DNA of 34,969 nt from Pseudomonadota bacterium (GTDB lineage: Bacteria > Pseudomonadota > Alphaproteobacteria > Rhizobiales > Xanthobacteraceae): NCBI GenBank assembly GCA_023404705.1, contig JAEYAU010000259.1, positions 1 through 34,969 of the forward strand, read 5' to 3'. Below are positions 25,193 to 33,677 of the stretch, in pieces. Positions within the stretch are counted from its first letter, which is position 1. Each line of letters begins with the position of its first letter. The notes under the pieces are model-generated. The model worked only from the letters and a program-made list of their open reading frames with translations. It was not told the DNA's origin and ran no database searches. Made by a program: the position numbers and the translations under genes.

Positions 25193-27193
25193 ATGCTGCA
25201 AGAAAAAACCTTCCGCGTTGACAGCGCTCTCCTCCTGACGGCGCTGACCGGATTCGGGATGCTCCTCGCCATTGCGGGCTTTTGGCCACTCGATGGCAAG
25301 GCGGCTGAGCTCGCATGGGTGACCGGCCTCGCCCTGGTCTATCTGGCGGGAGGACTGCCGGCCGCCGGGCGCGCGCTGGCGACGTTGTGGCAGGAGCGCG
25401 TCCTGGACATCGACCTGCTGATGGTGGTCGCCGCCGTCGCGGCGGCGACGGTGGGCGCGCCGTTCGAAGGCGCAGTTCTTCTGACCCTGTTCAGCATCTC
25501 GACCACCCTCGAGGAGCGGGCTCTCGGACGCGCCCGCCGCGCCATCGAGGCGCTGATGGCGCTGCGTCCCGAAACGGCGCTGCGCAAGCGGCCGGATGGC
25601 ACGGTGACCGAGGTGGCGGCCGCAGACCTCGCCGTGGAGGACATCGTGGTGCTGCGCCCAGGCGCGCGCGTTCCTGCGGACGGCGTGATCGTCAGCGGTC
25701 GCGGCTCCCTGGATGAAGCGAACATCACGGGCGAGTCGATGCCGGTCGGCAAGAGTCCCGGAGCCCAGGTCTTCGAGGCGACGGTCAATCTCGACGGCGT
25801 GCTCGACGTGGCCATCACCAGGACGGTCGCGGAGAGCACCGTTGCGCGCACGATCGCGCTCGTCACCCAGGCGCAGGCCGCCAGGGCGCCCTCGGAGCGC
25901 TTCAGCGCGTGGTTCGGACAGCGATACACCGTGGCCGTGATGATCGGAGCCATTCTCGCCTTCGCGGCCTTCTCCTGGCTCGGCCGCGGCTGGGAGGATG
26001 CGCTGTATCGGGCCGCGACCCTGCTGGTGGCGGCGAGCCCTTGCGCCATCGTCATCTCGGTCCCTGCCGCGATCCTGTCTGCGCTGTCCGCCGCCGCGCG
26101 GGGCGGCGTGCTGTTCAAGGGTGGTGCCGCCCTGGAGACGCTGGCCGTCGTCAACGCTTTCGCGTTCGACAAGACCGGAACGCTGACCACCGGCAAGGCC
26201 GCCCTCACCCGCATCGTCGCCCTCGACGGCGACGAGGAGCGCTTCCTGTCCCTTCTGGCCGGGCTGGAAGCGCATTCGGAACATCACAGCGCCGCGACCA
26301 TCCGGCAGGAAGCCGCGGATCGCGGCCTCGTATTCGCTGACGTGGTGGATGTCAGCAATCGCCCGAGCGCCGGCATTGTCGGCATCCACGAAGGAGCCCA
26401 GCTCTGGGCAGGCAATCTCCGGCTGGTGGCGCAGATGGGCGCTTCCGTCGAACACCCGGCGCTGATGGCGCTGACCGAGAGCGCCCAGACGGTCATCTAT
26501 TTCGGGCGTGAGGCGCAGCTCCTCGGTGCCGTCTCGATGGCCGACCAGGCGCGGGCGACATCCGCTTTGGCGCTGGCCGCGCTCCGGGAGGCCGGGATCG
26601 CGAAGATCGTCATGATGACAGGCGATCGCAGGCCCGTCGCTTTGCGCATCGGTGCGGAGCTCGGGCTGCAGCCCGACGACATTCATGCCGACATGCTGCC
26701 GGAGGAGAAGGTCCGCATGGTCGGCGCCCTCGCGGCGCAGGGCAAGGTCGCTTTCGTCGGCGACGGGGTCAATGACGCGGCCGCCCTCGCGCGCGCCGAT
26801 GTCGGCATCGCCATGGGCGCGGCGGGATCCGAGGTGGCGATGCAGGCCGCCGATGTCGCGCTTCTCTCGGAAGACATGGAGCAGCTCGCGGAGGCGCATC
26901 GTCTGGCGCGCCGGACGGCCGCCATCATCCGCCAGAACCTGATCTTCTCCCTGGGCGCCATGGCGGTCCTGGTGATCGGCGGACTGTTCTTCGCCTTGCC
27001 CCTGCCCCTCGCGGTGATCGGTCACGAGGGCGGCACCGTTCTGGTGGTGCTCAATGGCCTGCGGCTGCTGCGTGCGCCGATCCGGCACGTACGAGCGCAG
27101 TCGTCGGCAAGGATCAGCGAACCGAGGGTGACGAGATCGGGCCAGACTGCGCCACGCCAGGCCTACCGCAGAAAGGTGCCGCGACGAGTCTGA
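25193..27193 (+). CDS. P1B-4-type heavy-metal-exporting ATPase (CoaT/PfeT-like)
   Basis: A 666-residue P-type ATPase. The general motifs are TGES, the phosphorylated Asp326 (FDKTGTLTTG) and GDGVNDAAALARAD. The transport motif in TM4 is SPC (Ser282-Pro-Cys284), and TM6 carries HEGGT (611-615). Together they define subgroup P1B-4, whose members move Co2+, Fe2+ or Zn2+ outward. As usual for this group, there is no N-terminal metal-binding domain. A basic tail of about 35 residues follows the last helix (from RAPIRHVRAQSS). The ATG at 25193 is chosen because hydrophobic sequence begins shortly after; the upstream frame (25121) is unlike the family. Two copies of CCTTTGCGT (25105-25113 and 25118-25126) lie upstream. 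It is convergent with azlD, 15 bases apart. Confidence 0.9.
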   Translation: MLQEKTFRVDSALLLTALTGFGMLLAIAGFWPLDGKAAELAWVTGLALVYLAGGLPAAGRALATLWQERVLDIDLLMVVAAVAAATVGAPFEGAVLLTLFSISTTLEERALGRARRAIEALMALRPETALRKRPDGTVTEVAAADLAVEDIVVLRPGARVPADGVIVSGRGSLDEANITGESMPVGKSPGAQVFEATVNLDGVLDVAITRTVAESTVARTIALVTQAQAARAPSERFSAWFGQRYTVAVMIGAILAFAAFSWLGRGWEDALYRAATLLVAASPCAIVISVPAAILSALSAAARGGVLFKGGAALETLAVVNAFAFDKTGTLTTGKAALTRIVALDGDEERFLSLLAGLEAHSEHHSAATIRQEAADRGLVFADVVDVSNRPSAGIVGIHEGAQLWAGNLRLVAQMGASVEHPALMALTESAQTVIYFGREAQLLGAVSMADQARATSALALAALREAGIAKIVMMTGDRRPVALRIGAELGLQPDDIHADMLPEEKVRMVGALAAQGKVAFVGDGVNDAAALARADVGIAMGAAGSEVAMQAADVALLSEDMEQLAEAHRLARRTAAIIRQNLIFSLGAMAVLVIGGLFFALPLPLAVIGHEGGTVLVVLNGLRLLRAPIRHVRAQSSARISEPRVTRSGQTAPRQAYRRKVPRRV

Positions 27194-27208
27194 GGTCTAC
27201 GCCGCCGC

Positions 27209-27544
27209 CTAGCGTCCGAACAGCAAGGCGCCGGCGATCAGCACGACCTCGCCCGCGATGACGCCGGCGAGCACCGAGCGGCGGATCAGCAGGAACGCCA
27301 CCAAGCCGGTCGCGATCGCCACCAGCCGCACTTCCAGCGGGATGGTCGCGAGCGCGCCGGGCGCCCAGATCGTCAGCTTGGCGATGACGGCCGCGAGTGT
27401 CGCGGTGGCGACGCCCCGCACCCAGACGACGATCTCGGAGTCCTCCTCGAGCCCGCGCGCAAAGGCGACGCCGAGCCAGCGCCACACCTCGTTCGGCAGG
27501 AAGCCGACCGCCACCAGCGCCAGATAGGCCGAGATCTCGGTCAT
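27209..27544 (-). CDS. azlD: AzlD-family branched-chain amino acid export subunit
   Basis: A 111-residue membrane protein with about four helices: AYLALVAVGFLPNEVWRWLGV, VVWVRGVATATLAAVIAKL, VRLVAIATGLVAFLLIRRSVLAG and VVLIAGALLFGR. It is the small partner of AzlC; together they export branched-chain or other neutral amino acids (AzlCD / BrnFE type). Its ATG at 27544 overlaps the azlC stop by four bases (ATGA), so the two are translationally coupled. Confidence 0.9.
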   Translation of the reverse strand: MTEISAYLALVAVGFLPNEVWRWLGVAFARGLEEDSEIVVWVRGVATATLAAVIAKLTIWAPGALATIPLEVRLVAIATGLVAFLLIRRSVLAGVIAGEVVLIAGALLFGR

Positions 27545-28275
27545 CGCATGGCCTCGCGCACGCGGTGCGCCACATAGGCGAGCGAGCCCGCGATGATGCC
27601 GGTCCACAGGATGTCGAACTCGACCTTCATGGCGGTGAGCGCCGGCCCGACCACGAAGCCGAGCGCCAGCGCGAGCCGGTCCACCAGCATGCGCGCATTG
27701 CGCGCCGTCGAGACCAGGAATGACATCGGCGTGAGGAACAGGAGCGCGGCGGTGAGCAGCTCCGGGAGGCGCGCCGCGAGCCCGTAGCCGACCGCCGTCG
27801 CTGTGGTCGCGGACATCAACAGCCCGACGCCGATCCCGTTGCAGAAGGGAATGCGCCGCTCGCGCGGCAGCTTGGGCGCAAGCCGCAGCGCCTCGACCCA
27901 CATGCTGATCGCCGTGAAATGCGCCGGAAGCATCAGCTGATGCGTGCGCGTGCCGGGCGCCTTGATCACCGGCAGCAGCGACACGACCATCGGCAGCAGC
28001 CGCACGCCGCTGAGCGAGATCGCGATCGCGACCTCCAGATGCGCGGACCCGGCCCCGAGCCCCGAGATGAGGATCACCTGCGCGGGCCCCGCCCAGACCA
28101 GCACGGTCGAGATCATCGCCCAGATGACGCTGAAGCCGAAGTCATGGGCGAGCGCGCCGATGCCGATATAGGTGCCGAACAGCACATAGGCGAACACCGA
28201 TGACCAGGCCGCGCGGATGCCGGCCAGGAAGGCGGCGCCGGTGGTCAGCTCGGGAGTGGCGGGAGGCTCGGACAT
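27541..28275 (-). CDS. azlC: AzlC-family amino acid exporter, large subunit
   Basis: A 244-residue polytopic membrane protein of the AzlC family. Blocks include GIRAAWSSVFAYVLFGTYIGIGALAHDFGF, WAGPAQVILISGLGAG, ISLSGVRLLPMVVSLLPVI, THQLMLPAHFTAISMWVE and LLFLTPMSFLVSTARNARMLVDRLALALGF. The ATG at 28275 (MSEPPATPEL) begins a short soluble N-terminus; the longer upstream frame is not family-like. It overlaps azlD by four bases. Both genes face away from clpA, from which a strong terminator separates them. Confidence 0.92.
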   Translation of the reverse strand: MSEPPATPELTTGAAFLAGIRAAWSSVFAYVLFGTYIGIGALAHDFGFSVIWAMISTVLVWAGPAQVILISGLGAGSAHLEVAIAISLSGVRLLPMVVSLLPVIKAPGTRTHQLMLPAHFTAISMWVEALRLAPKLPRERRIPFCNGIGVGLLMSATTATAVGYGLAARLPELLTAALLFLTPMSFLVSTARNARMLVDRLALALGFVVGPALTAMKVEFDILWTGIIAGSLAYVAHRVREAMR

Positions 28276-28370
28276 GGCGTGGACAGGTCGTGTCCCATAG
28301 CGCACACGCCCAGGCAATCGCCGATGCCCGCATGGCGCGCATGCGGCCCGGCCGCCACGCAAAGCAAAAC

Positions 28371-28394
28371 CGGCGGGGAGCGCCCTCCCCGCCG
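28371..28394 (-). terminator. Rho-independent terminator of clpA
   Basis: A perfect 10-base stem CGGCGGGGAG / CTCCCCGCCG with a 4-base loop. In the - strand direction it is followed by gttttgctttg. It lies 25 bases after the clpA stop and shields azlC from read-through. Confidence 0.8.
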
Positions 28395-28418
28395 ATTCCT
28401 TTTGTTCTCAGCGCCCGC

Positions 28419-30854
28419 TCAGACCTTCAGCGGCACCTTCGGCACCGTGCCGCGGGGCTTGTCGCCGCCGCCGCCGCGCGGTCCGGGCGGCTTCGGCCGC
28501 CGCGGGGTCGAGCGGCGCGTCTTGGCGCGTGCCTTGCGCGGCTCGGGAAGCCGCTCGGGCTTCGGCGTGACGCGGCCCTCGAGATACTCGAAGCCGAGCT
28601 TCTCCTTGCCGTCCTCCTCCTTGACGAGGATGACGCGCACATGGCCGCCACTCTTGAGCCGGCCGAACAGCACTTCGTCGGCGAGCGGCTTCTTGATGTG
28701 CTCCTGGATCTGCCGGGCCATCGGCCGCGCGCCCATCTGCTCGTCGTAGCCATGAGCGATGAGCCACTTGGAGGCCTCGTCCGTGAGCTCGATGGTGACG
28801 TCGCGGTCGGCGAGCTGGGCTTCCAGCTGCAGCACGAACTTCTCCACCACGCGGCTGATCACCTCCTCGGAGAGATGCGCGAAGGTGATGATCGAGTCGA
28901 GCCGGTTGCGGAATTCCGGCGCGAACAGCTTGTTGATCGCCTCGATGTCGTCGCCCTCCCGCTTCGAGCGCGTGAAGCCGAAGGCCTGCTTGGCGAGATC
29001 CGCCGCGCCCGCATTCGTGGTCATGATCAGGATCACGTTGCGGAAGTCGACCTGCTTGCCGTTGTGATCGGTGAGCTTGCCGTGATCCATGATCTGCAGC
29101 AGCACGTTGAACAGATCCGGATGCGCCTTCTCGATCTCGTCGAGCAGGAGCACGCAATGCGGATGCTGGTCGACGCCGTCGGTCAGCAGGCCGCCCTGGT
29201 CGAAGCCGACATAGCCGGGAGGCGCGCCGATCAGCCGCGAGACCGTGTGGCGCTCCATGTATTCCGACATGTCGAAGCGCAGCAGCTCGACCCCGAGCAG
29301 CGAAGCGAGCTGCTTGGCGACCTCGGTCTTGCCGACGCCGGTCGGACCCGAGAACAGATATGAGCCGATCGGCTTCTCGGGCTCGCGCAGGCCCGCGCGG
29401 GCGAGCTTGATGGAGGCCGCGAGCGACTCGATCGCCTTGTCCTGGCCGTAGACGACACGCTTGAGAGTCTCTTCCAGATGCGCCAGCACCTCGGCGTCGT
29501 CCTTGGATACGGTCTTCGGCGGGATCCGCGCCATGGTGGCGATCGTGGTCTCGATCTCCTTCAGGCCGATCGTCTTCTTGCGCTTTGAGTCGGGCAGCAG
29601 CATCTGCGCGGCGCCGGACTCGTCGATCACGTCGATCGCCTTGTCGGGCAGCTTGCGGTCATGGATGTAGCGCGCGGACAGTTCCACCGCGGCCTTGATG
29701 GCCTCGTTGGTGTACTTCAGGCGGTGATAATCCTCGAAATACGGCTTGAGGCCCTTGAGGATCTCGATCGCGTCCGGGATCGTCGGCTCGTTCACGTCGA
29801 TCTTCTGGAAGCGGCGGACGAGCGCGCGGTCCTTCTCGAAATACTGCCGGTACTCCTTGTAGGTGGTCGAGCCGATGCAGCGCACCGTACCCGACGCGAG
29901 CGCCGGCTTGAGCAGGTTCGAGGCATCCATGGCGCCGCCCGAGGTGGCGCCGGCGCCGATCACCGTGTGGATCTCGTCGATGAACAGGATCGCGTCCGGA
30001 TAGGCCTCGAGCTCCTTGATGACCTGCTTCAGCCGCTCCTCGAAGTCGCCGCGGTAGCGCGTGCCGGCGAGCAGCGTGCCCATGTCGAGCGCGAACACGG
30101 TGGCGTTCGCGAGAACGTCGGGCACCTCGCCATTGATGATGCGGCGCGCGAGACCTTCCGCGATCGCGGTCTTGCCGACGCCCGGATCACCGACGAACAG
30201 CGGGTTGTTCTTCTGCCGGCGGCAGAGCACCTGGATGGTGCGGCTGATCTCGCTGTCACGGCCGATCAGCGGATCGATCTTGCCCTCGCGCGCCTTCTTG
30301 TTGAGGTTCACGCAATAGGCGTCGAGCGCGTCGCCCTTCTTCTTGGCGTCGTCGCCGGTCTTGGTGTCGGTGTCCTCGTCGGCGCCGCGCACCGGGCGCG
30401 TCTCCGAGAGCCCGGCCCGCTTGGCGATGCCGTGGCTGATGTAGTTGACCGCGTCGTAGCGGGTCATGTCCTGCTCTTGCAGGAAATAGGCGGCGTGGCT
30501 CTCGCGCTCGGCGAAGATCGCGACCAGCACGTTCGCGCCGGTCACTTCCTCGCGACCCGACGATTGCACGTGGATCACGGCGCGCTGGATCACGCGCTGG
30601 AAGCCGGCGGTCGGCTTGGAATCCTCGGACCCGTCCGTGACAAGGTTCTCGAGCTCGGACTCCACATAGGCGATAAGATTGCGGCGCAGCTTGTCGAGAT
30701 CGACGTTGCACGCCCGCATCACGGCGGCCGCGTCCTGATCGTCGATCAGGGCCAACAGGAGATGCTCGAGCGTCGCATACTCGTGGTGACGTTCATTTGC
30801 GAGCGCCAGTGCGCGGTGCAGGGACTGCTCGAGGCTGCGGGAGAAACTGGGCAT
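28419..30854 (-). CDS. clpA: ATP-dependent Clp protease ATP-binding subunit ClpA
   Basis: The unfoldase that feeds substrates to ClpP. The 811-residue protein begins with the Clp_N domain (FSRSLEQSLHRALALANERHHEYATLEHLLLAL), the ClpS docking site. Two AAA+ modules follow: GDPGVGKTA at 222 with LFIDEIHTVIG, and GPTGVGKTE at 503 with LLLDEIEKAHPD. SEYMERHTVSRLIGAPPGYVG is conserved. The loop FGFTRSKREG corresponds to the ClpP-binding IGL loop of E. coli ClpA. A basic, Pro/Arg-rich tail of about 45 residues (from RLPEPRKARAK) exceeds the E. coli protein. clpS is 28 bases upstream in the same operon. Confidence 0.97.
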   Translation of the reverse strand: MPSFSRSLEQSLHRALALANERHHEYATLEHLLLALIDDQDAAAVMRACNVDLDKLRRNLIAYVESELENLVTDGSEDSKPTAGFQRVIQRAVIHVQSSGREEVTGANVLVAIFAERESHAAYFLQEQDMTRYDAVNYISHGIAKRAGLSETRPVRGADEDTDTKTGDDAKKKGDALDAYCVNLNKKAREGKIDPLIGRDSEISRTIQVLCRRQKNNPLFVGDPGVGKTAIAEGLARRIINGEVPDVLANATVFALDMGTLLAGTRYRGDFEERLKQVIKELEAYPDAILFIDEIHTVIGAGATSGGAMDASNLLKPALASGTVRCIGSTTYKEYRQYFEKDRALVRRFQKIDVNEPTIPDAIEILKGLKPYFEDYHRLKYTNEAIKAAVELSARYIHDRKLPDKAIDVIDESGAAQMLLPDSKRKKTIGLKEIETTIATMARIPPKTVSKDDAEVLAHLEETLKRVVYGQDKAIESLAASIKLARAGLREPEKPIGSYLFSGPTGVGKTEVAKQLASLLGVELLRFDMSEYMERHTVSRLIGAPPGYVGFDQGGLLTDGVDQHPHCVLLLDEIEKAHPDLFNVLLQIMDHGKLTDHNGKQVDFRNVILIMTTNAGAADLAKQAFGFTRSKREGDDIEAINKLFAPEFRNRLDSIITFAHLSEEVISRVVEKFVLQLEAQLADRDVTIELTDEASKWLIAHGYDEQMGARPMARQIQEHIKKPLADEVLFGRLKSGGHVRVILVKEEDGKEKLGFEYLEGRVTPKPERLPEPRKARAKTRRSTPRRPKPPGPRGGGGDKPRGTVPKVPLKV

Positions 30855-30882
30855 TAAGTCCTCTTGGCTCTGCGTACCGATG

Positions 30883-31284
30883 TCATTTCTTCTCCATAAC
30901 GCACTGAAGAGGATGCTGGTGTTTGCGCGCGAAGTCCATGACCTGCGTCACTTTGGTCTCGGCCACTTCGTACGTGTAGATCCCGCATTCTCCGATGCCG
31001 TGATGGTGGACGTGAAGCATGATGCGCGTGGCGGCCTCGCGGTCCTTGTTGAAGAACCGCTCCAGCACGTGCACGACGAACTCCATCGGCGTGTAGTCGT
31101 CGTTGAGCAGAAGCACGCGATACAGATTCGGCCGCTTCGTCTGCGGCTTCGTCTTGGTGATGACGGCGCTCCCCGGCGCCTGATCGCCGCGGCGACGCTT
31201 CTCGTCGTCCCCGAGGCGCGGCCGCACCGCACGCGGCCCTGTGTGCCATCTAGGCATCGTTCGTTCCATCGACAAGGTCTTCAT
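30883..31284 (-). CDS. clpS: ATP-dependent Clp protease adaptor ClpS
   Basis: The N-recognin that hands N-degron substrates to ClpA. The core is clear: RPNLYRVLLLNDDYTPMEFVVHVLERFFNKD, with the DDYTPMEF binding-pocket block, then ATRIMLHVHHHGIGECGIYTYEVAETKV and KHQHPLQCVMEKK. The variable N-terminus is basic. ATGs at 31284, 31269 and 31257 are all in frame, giving 133, 128 or 124 residues, and none has a strong ribosome-binding site, so the start is uncertain. Longer extension upstream is not supported. It precedes clpA by 28 bases. Confidence 0.93.
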   Translation of the reverse strand: MKTLSMERTMPRWHTGPRAVRPRLGDDEKRRRGDQAPGSAVITKTKPQTKRPNLYRVLLLNDDYTPMEFVVHVLERFFNKDREAATRIMLHVHHHGIGECGIYTYEVAETKVTQVMDFARKHQHPLQCVMEKK

Positions 31285-31866
31285 CCTGACGCAGCTACCA
31301 CCATCGGTCCGCGCGGGGCCGGCTGGCCACGGAATCATGCCGCAAAGCCCCTCCCCGCGAAACGATGAAATGTAGGCATTCACCTCGCCGGGTTGAACAC
31401 CCCGGGATCGTCCATCCGCGGCTCTTTTTCCCGAAGGACGATCCCCGTCTCGCCGAGGTGCCGCACGAGTCATCCATAGAGTCTTTCCTGATTGCGGCAA
31501 AAAACCGGGACCTCGTCGTAGCGGAAGGCGCGACGCGAGACACTGCGTGGATTCTAGAAAACCGGCACGCGCCCTCTGGTTCCCGGCGCGCCGGCGGCAG
31601 GTGATGCGGCCGCGCCGCGAGGCTCGCATGATTCCCGGCGGCTGCGGGAGCCGTGGGACCCCCTATGCGAATGTCCGGGTCCGGACACGCAAGGCGCCGG
31701 CCACCGCCGGAAGAAGGGCCCCCCTCCGGCCGTAAACGGGGGCTGCCGGGACGCAATGGTTGCCAAAACGTCAATCCGGCCCCCGCAACTCTCCGCAAAT
31801 TCCTCAACGGAACGTCAAAGAGTCTCGGGCAATCTTCGGCATCAAACCGATCGATGGAGAAGCGCC
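31285..31866. other. 582-base gap with divergent promoters and one inverted repeat
   Basis: No credible gene between clpS (-) and the TadG-like gene (+); the frames present lack protein-like features. It holds a 10-base inverted repeat GGGATCGTCC (31404-31413) / GGACGATCCC (31436-31445). On the - strand, a possible -35/-10 pair (TTGCCG, then TATGGA after 16 bases) lies near 31480-31505. The latter could be a clpS promoter, giving a leader of about 200 bases. Confidence 0.45.
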
Positions 31867-33120
31867 ATGCTTCGCCGATTCCTGAAAGACCGTGCCGCCA
31901 ACATCGCGCCGATTTTCGGCATCGCGATCATTCCAATCGTTGCGGTCGCGGGATTGGCGGTCGACTACAGCCGCGCCAGCTCCGCCAAGGTCGACATCCA
32001 GTCCGCGCTCGATGCCACGGCCCTCGCGCTCTCGAAGGAAGCCGTGGGGATGTCGCAGTTCGACCTGGAGAAGCGCGCCACGGAGTATTTCAAGGCGATC
32101 CTGCGCCGGCCGGAAGTCACCAACATCGTCATCGATCCGAAGCTGACCAATCTTGGCTCCGGCGGCTATCAGCTCAACATCAACGGCACCGCCAAGATCG
32201 GCTCCACTTTCGCGCTGGTGATGCGTCAGTCCGACCTCGACATCGCGGGCACCGCGCAAGTGAAGTGGGGCGTGAAGCGCCTCGAGGTGGCGCTCGCGCT
32301 CGATAATACGGGCTCGATGAGCTCGAACGGCAAGCTCTCGGCGCTCAAGACGGCCACGCACAATCTGCTCGATACGCTGAAGAAGGCGGCAACCAACGCC
32401 GACTCGGTGAAGGTCGCGATCATTCCGTTCGACACGACCGTGAATATCGGCACCGCCTCGAAGAACGAGCCCTGGTTCGATATCGACAGCATCGACTGCA
32501 ACGGCTGGCGCTCGGGCAGCGGCTGCAGCAACAGCAACTGGAAATATTACTGGGAAGGCTGCGTCCGCGATCGCAAATATCCCTATGACATTCAGGATGA
32601 CGCGCCCGGCTCGAAGAGCGGCACGCTTTACCCGGTCTATGATTGCGGCGAGCTCGTGCAGGCGCTGCCGCTGACCAACAACTGGGACACCTTGAAGAAC
32701 AAGGTCGACGAGATGAAGGCGAGTGGCAACACCAACGTGACCATCGGTCTCGTCTGGGCTTGGCACGCGCTCACGCAGGGCACGCCCTACACGCAAGCCT
32801 CCGCGCCGGCACCCGACCTCGACAAGGTGATCATCCTGCTTACCGACGGCGACAATACCGAGGCCTGGAACAACGCCAGCAACAACAAGGTGACGGTCAC
32901 CGAGCACATCGACGAGCGCACCCGGAAGGCCTGCGAGAACATCAAGGCGACCAACATCCAGATCTACACGGTCCGCGTGATCGACGGGAACGCGACGCTG
33001 CTGCGCAACTGCGCCAGCAACGCCTCGACCATGTATTTCGACGTGCAGCAGGCGAGCCAGCTCAATTCGGTCTTCCAGAAGATCGCCGAGAACCTCGCGA
33101 GCCTGCGCATCTCGAAGTAA
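31867..33120 (+). CDS. TadG-like pilus-assembly protein with von Willebrand A domain
   Basis: A 417-residue protein. The N-terminus (KDRAANIAPIFGIAIIPIVAVAGLAVDYSRA, about residues 8-36) is the TadE/TadG-like membrane anchor. A soluble part with a vWA domain follows. Its metal site starts at Asp146 in ALDNTGSMS (D-x-T-x-S, with Thr for the usual first Ser) and continues to TDGDN at 326-330. Such proteins take part in Tad/Flp pilus assembly, but no other tad gene is in the window. Four or more Cys in the middle loop (DCNGWRSGSGCSNSN, EGCVRDRKY, YDCGEL) could form disulfides outside the membrane. The ATG at 31867 has ggag upstream; a longer upstream frame has no anchor-like sequence. Confidence 0.85.
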   Translation: MLRRFLKDRAANIAPIFGIAIIPIVAVAGLAVDYSRASSAKVDIQSALDATALALSKEAVGMSQFDLEKRATEYFKAILRRPEVTNIVIDPKLTNLGSGGYQLNINGTAKIGSTFALVMRQSDLDIAGTAQVKWGVKRLEVALALDNTGSMSSNGKLSALKTATHNLLDTLKKAATNADSVKVAIIPFDTTVNIGTASKNEPWFDIDSIDCNGWRSGSGCSNSNWKYYWEGCVRDRKYPYDIQDDAPGSKSGTLYPVYDCGELVQALPLTNNWDTLKNKVDEMKASGNTNVTIGLVWAWHALTQGTPYTQASAPAPDLDKVIILLTDGDNTEAWNNASNNKVTVTEHIDERTRKACENIKATNIQIYTVRVIDGNATLLRNCASNASTMYFDVQQASQLNSVFQKIAENLASLRISK

Positions 33121-33156
33121 GACGCGCCGCCTTCGCGCCGCGGAGCGCACAACAAA

Positions 33157-33181
33157 AAAGCCCGGCCTAGCGCCGGGCTTT
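33157..33181. terminator. bidirectional terminator between TadG-like gene and phasin
   Basis: AAAGCCCGGC (33157-33166), loop CTAGC, GCCGGGCTTT (33172-33181), a perfect 10-base stem. A run of A on the left and T on the right serves both convergent genes. The A tract (aacaaaaaag) becomes a T tract on the phasin (-) strand. Confidence 0.9.
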
Positions 33182-33209
33182 CGCATTCAAGACAAACGGC
33201 TTGGCGAAA

Positions 33210-33539
33210 TTACTTCGCCTTCGCAGCCAGGTTCTCGAACGGCTTGTAGCTCTCCTTGGCGAGGTCCGTGTAGAGCTCGCCGAGCTTGGTCGCCTCGGCG
33301 ACAAAGCCCTCGTAGGCGGTCTTCACGTACTCGCTCTGGATCTCCATCGCCTTCTCGAGCGACTTCGCGCCCATCAGCTTCTCGAACGCCGCCGAGCTGT
33401 CCTCGAAGCTCTTCTTCGAGTAGTCGGCGAATTCGGTGGCGATCGCCTGGAAGCCCTTCGACACGGCGCCGAACTGCTTCATCGCGACGTCGACATTGTC
33501 CTTCCCGAGTTTCTGCAGGTCGTCGAAATTCGTCAGCAT
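33210..33539 (-). CDS. phasin family protein
   Basis: A small amphipathic protein that coats polyhydroxyalkanoate granules. It has 109 residues, all helical, with no signal: MLTNFDDLQKLGKDNVDVAMKQFGAVSKGFQAIATEF, then YSKKSFEDSSAAFEKLMGAKSLEKAMEIQSEYVKTAYEGF, the phasin_2 pattern. The ATG at 33539 has an aagggg ribosome-binding site. Its promoter region has a good -35/-10 and two TGC-N3-GCA palindromes (see separate entries). These suggest control by the PhaR repressor, so polyester storage is likely in this organism although no phaC is seen here. Confidence 0.9.
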   Translation of the reverse strand: MLTNFDDLQKLGKDNVDVAMKQFGAVSKGFQAIATEFADYSKKSFEDSSAAFEKLMGAKSLEKAMEIQSEYVKTAYEGFVAEATKLGELYTDLAKESYKPFENLAAKAK

Positions 33540-33631
33540 TATTTTACCCCTTGCGGCCCGCCGCCTCTCGCGTGGGGCCCGGCTCTGATTTCCGGATGAC
33601 GCGCCGACCTTTTCCAGCCGGCGTCCTCCCA

Positions 33632-33659
33632 AATATAGTGCACTGCACAATGGAGTCAA
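33632..33659 (-). promoter_or_regulatory. phasin promoter
   Basis: On the - strand: TTGACT (33659-33654), 16-base spacer, TATATT (33637-33632), about 90 bases upstream of the phasin start. Both elements are close to consensus. A TGC-ACT-GCA palindrome lies inside the spacer. Confidence 0.75.
33639..33647. promoter_or_regulatory. TGC-N3-GCA operator 1 (PhaR type)
   Basis: TGCACTGCA, part of GTGCACTGCAC, lies between the -35 and -10 of the phasin promoter. Alphaproteobacterial PhaR is known to bind TGC-rich palindromes near phaP and phaR, so repression by occlusion is likely. Confidence 0.6.
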
Positions 33660-33668
33660 GAAATTTTT

Positions 33669-33677
33669 TGCAATGCA
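33669..33677. promoter_or_regulatory. TGC-N3-GCA operator 2 (PhaR type)
   Basis: TGCAATGCA, in TTGCAATGCAA, lies upstream of the -35. Its centre is exactly 30 bases from that of operator 1, about three helical turns, so two dimers could sit on the same face of the DNA. Confidence 0.6.

Noticed and set aside
23987..27088. 1033-codon open frame on the - strand opposite the flavoprotein and metal ATPase
   Set aside because: No domain and the + strand has both proteins complete.
31295..31807. 170-codon - strand frame upstream of clpS
   Set aside because: Composition is unlike a protein, there is no ribosome-binding site, and it overlaps control sequences of both flanking genes.
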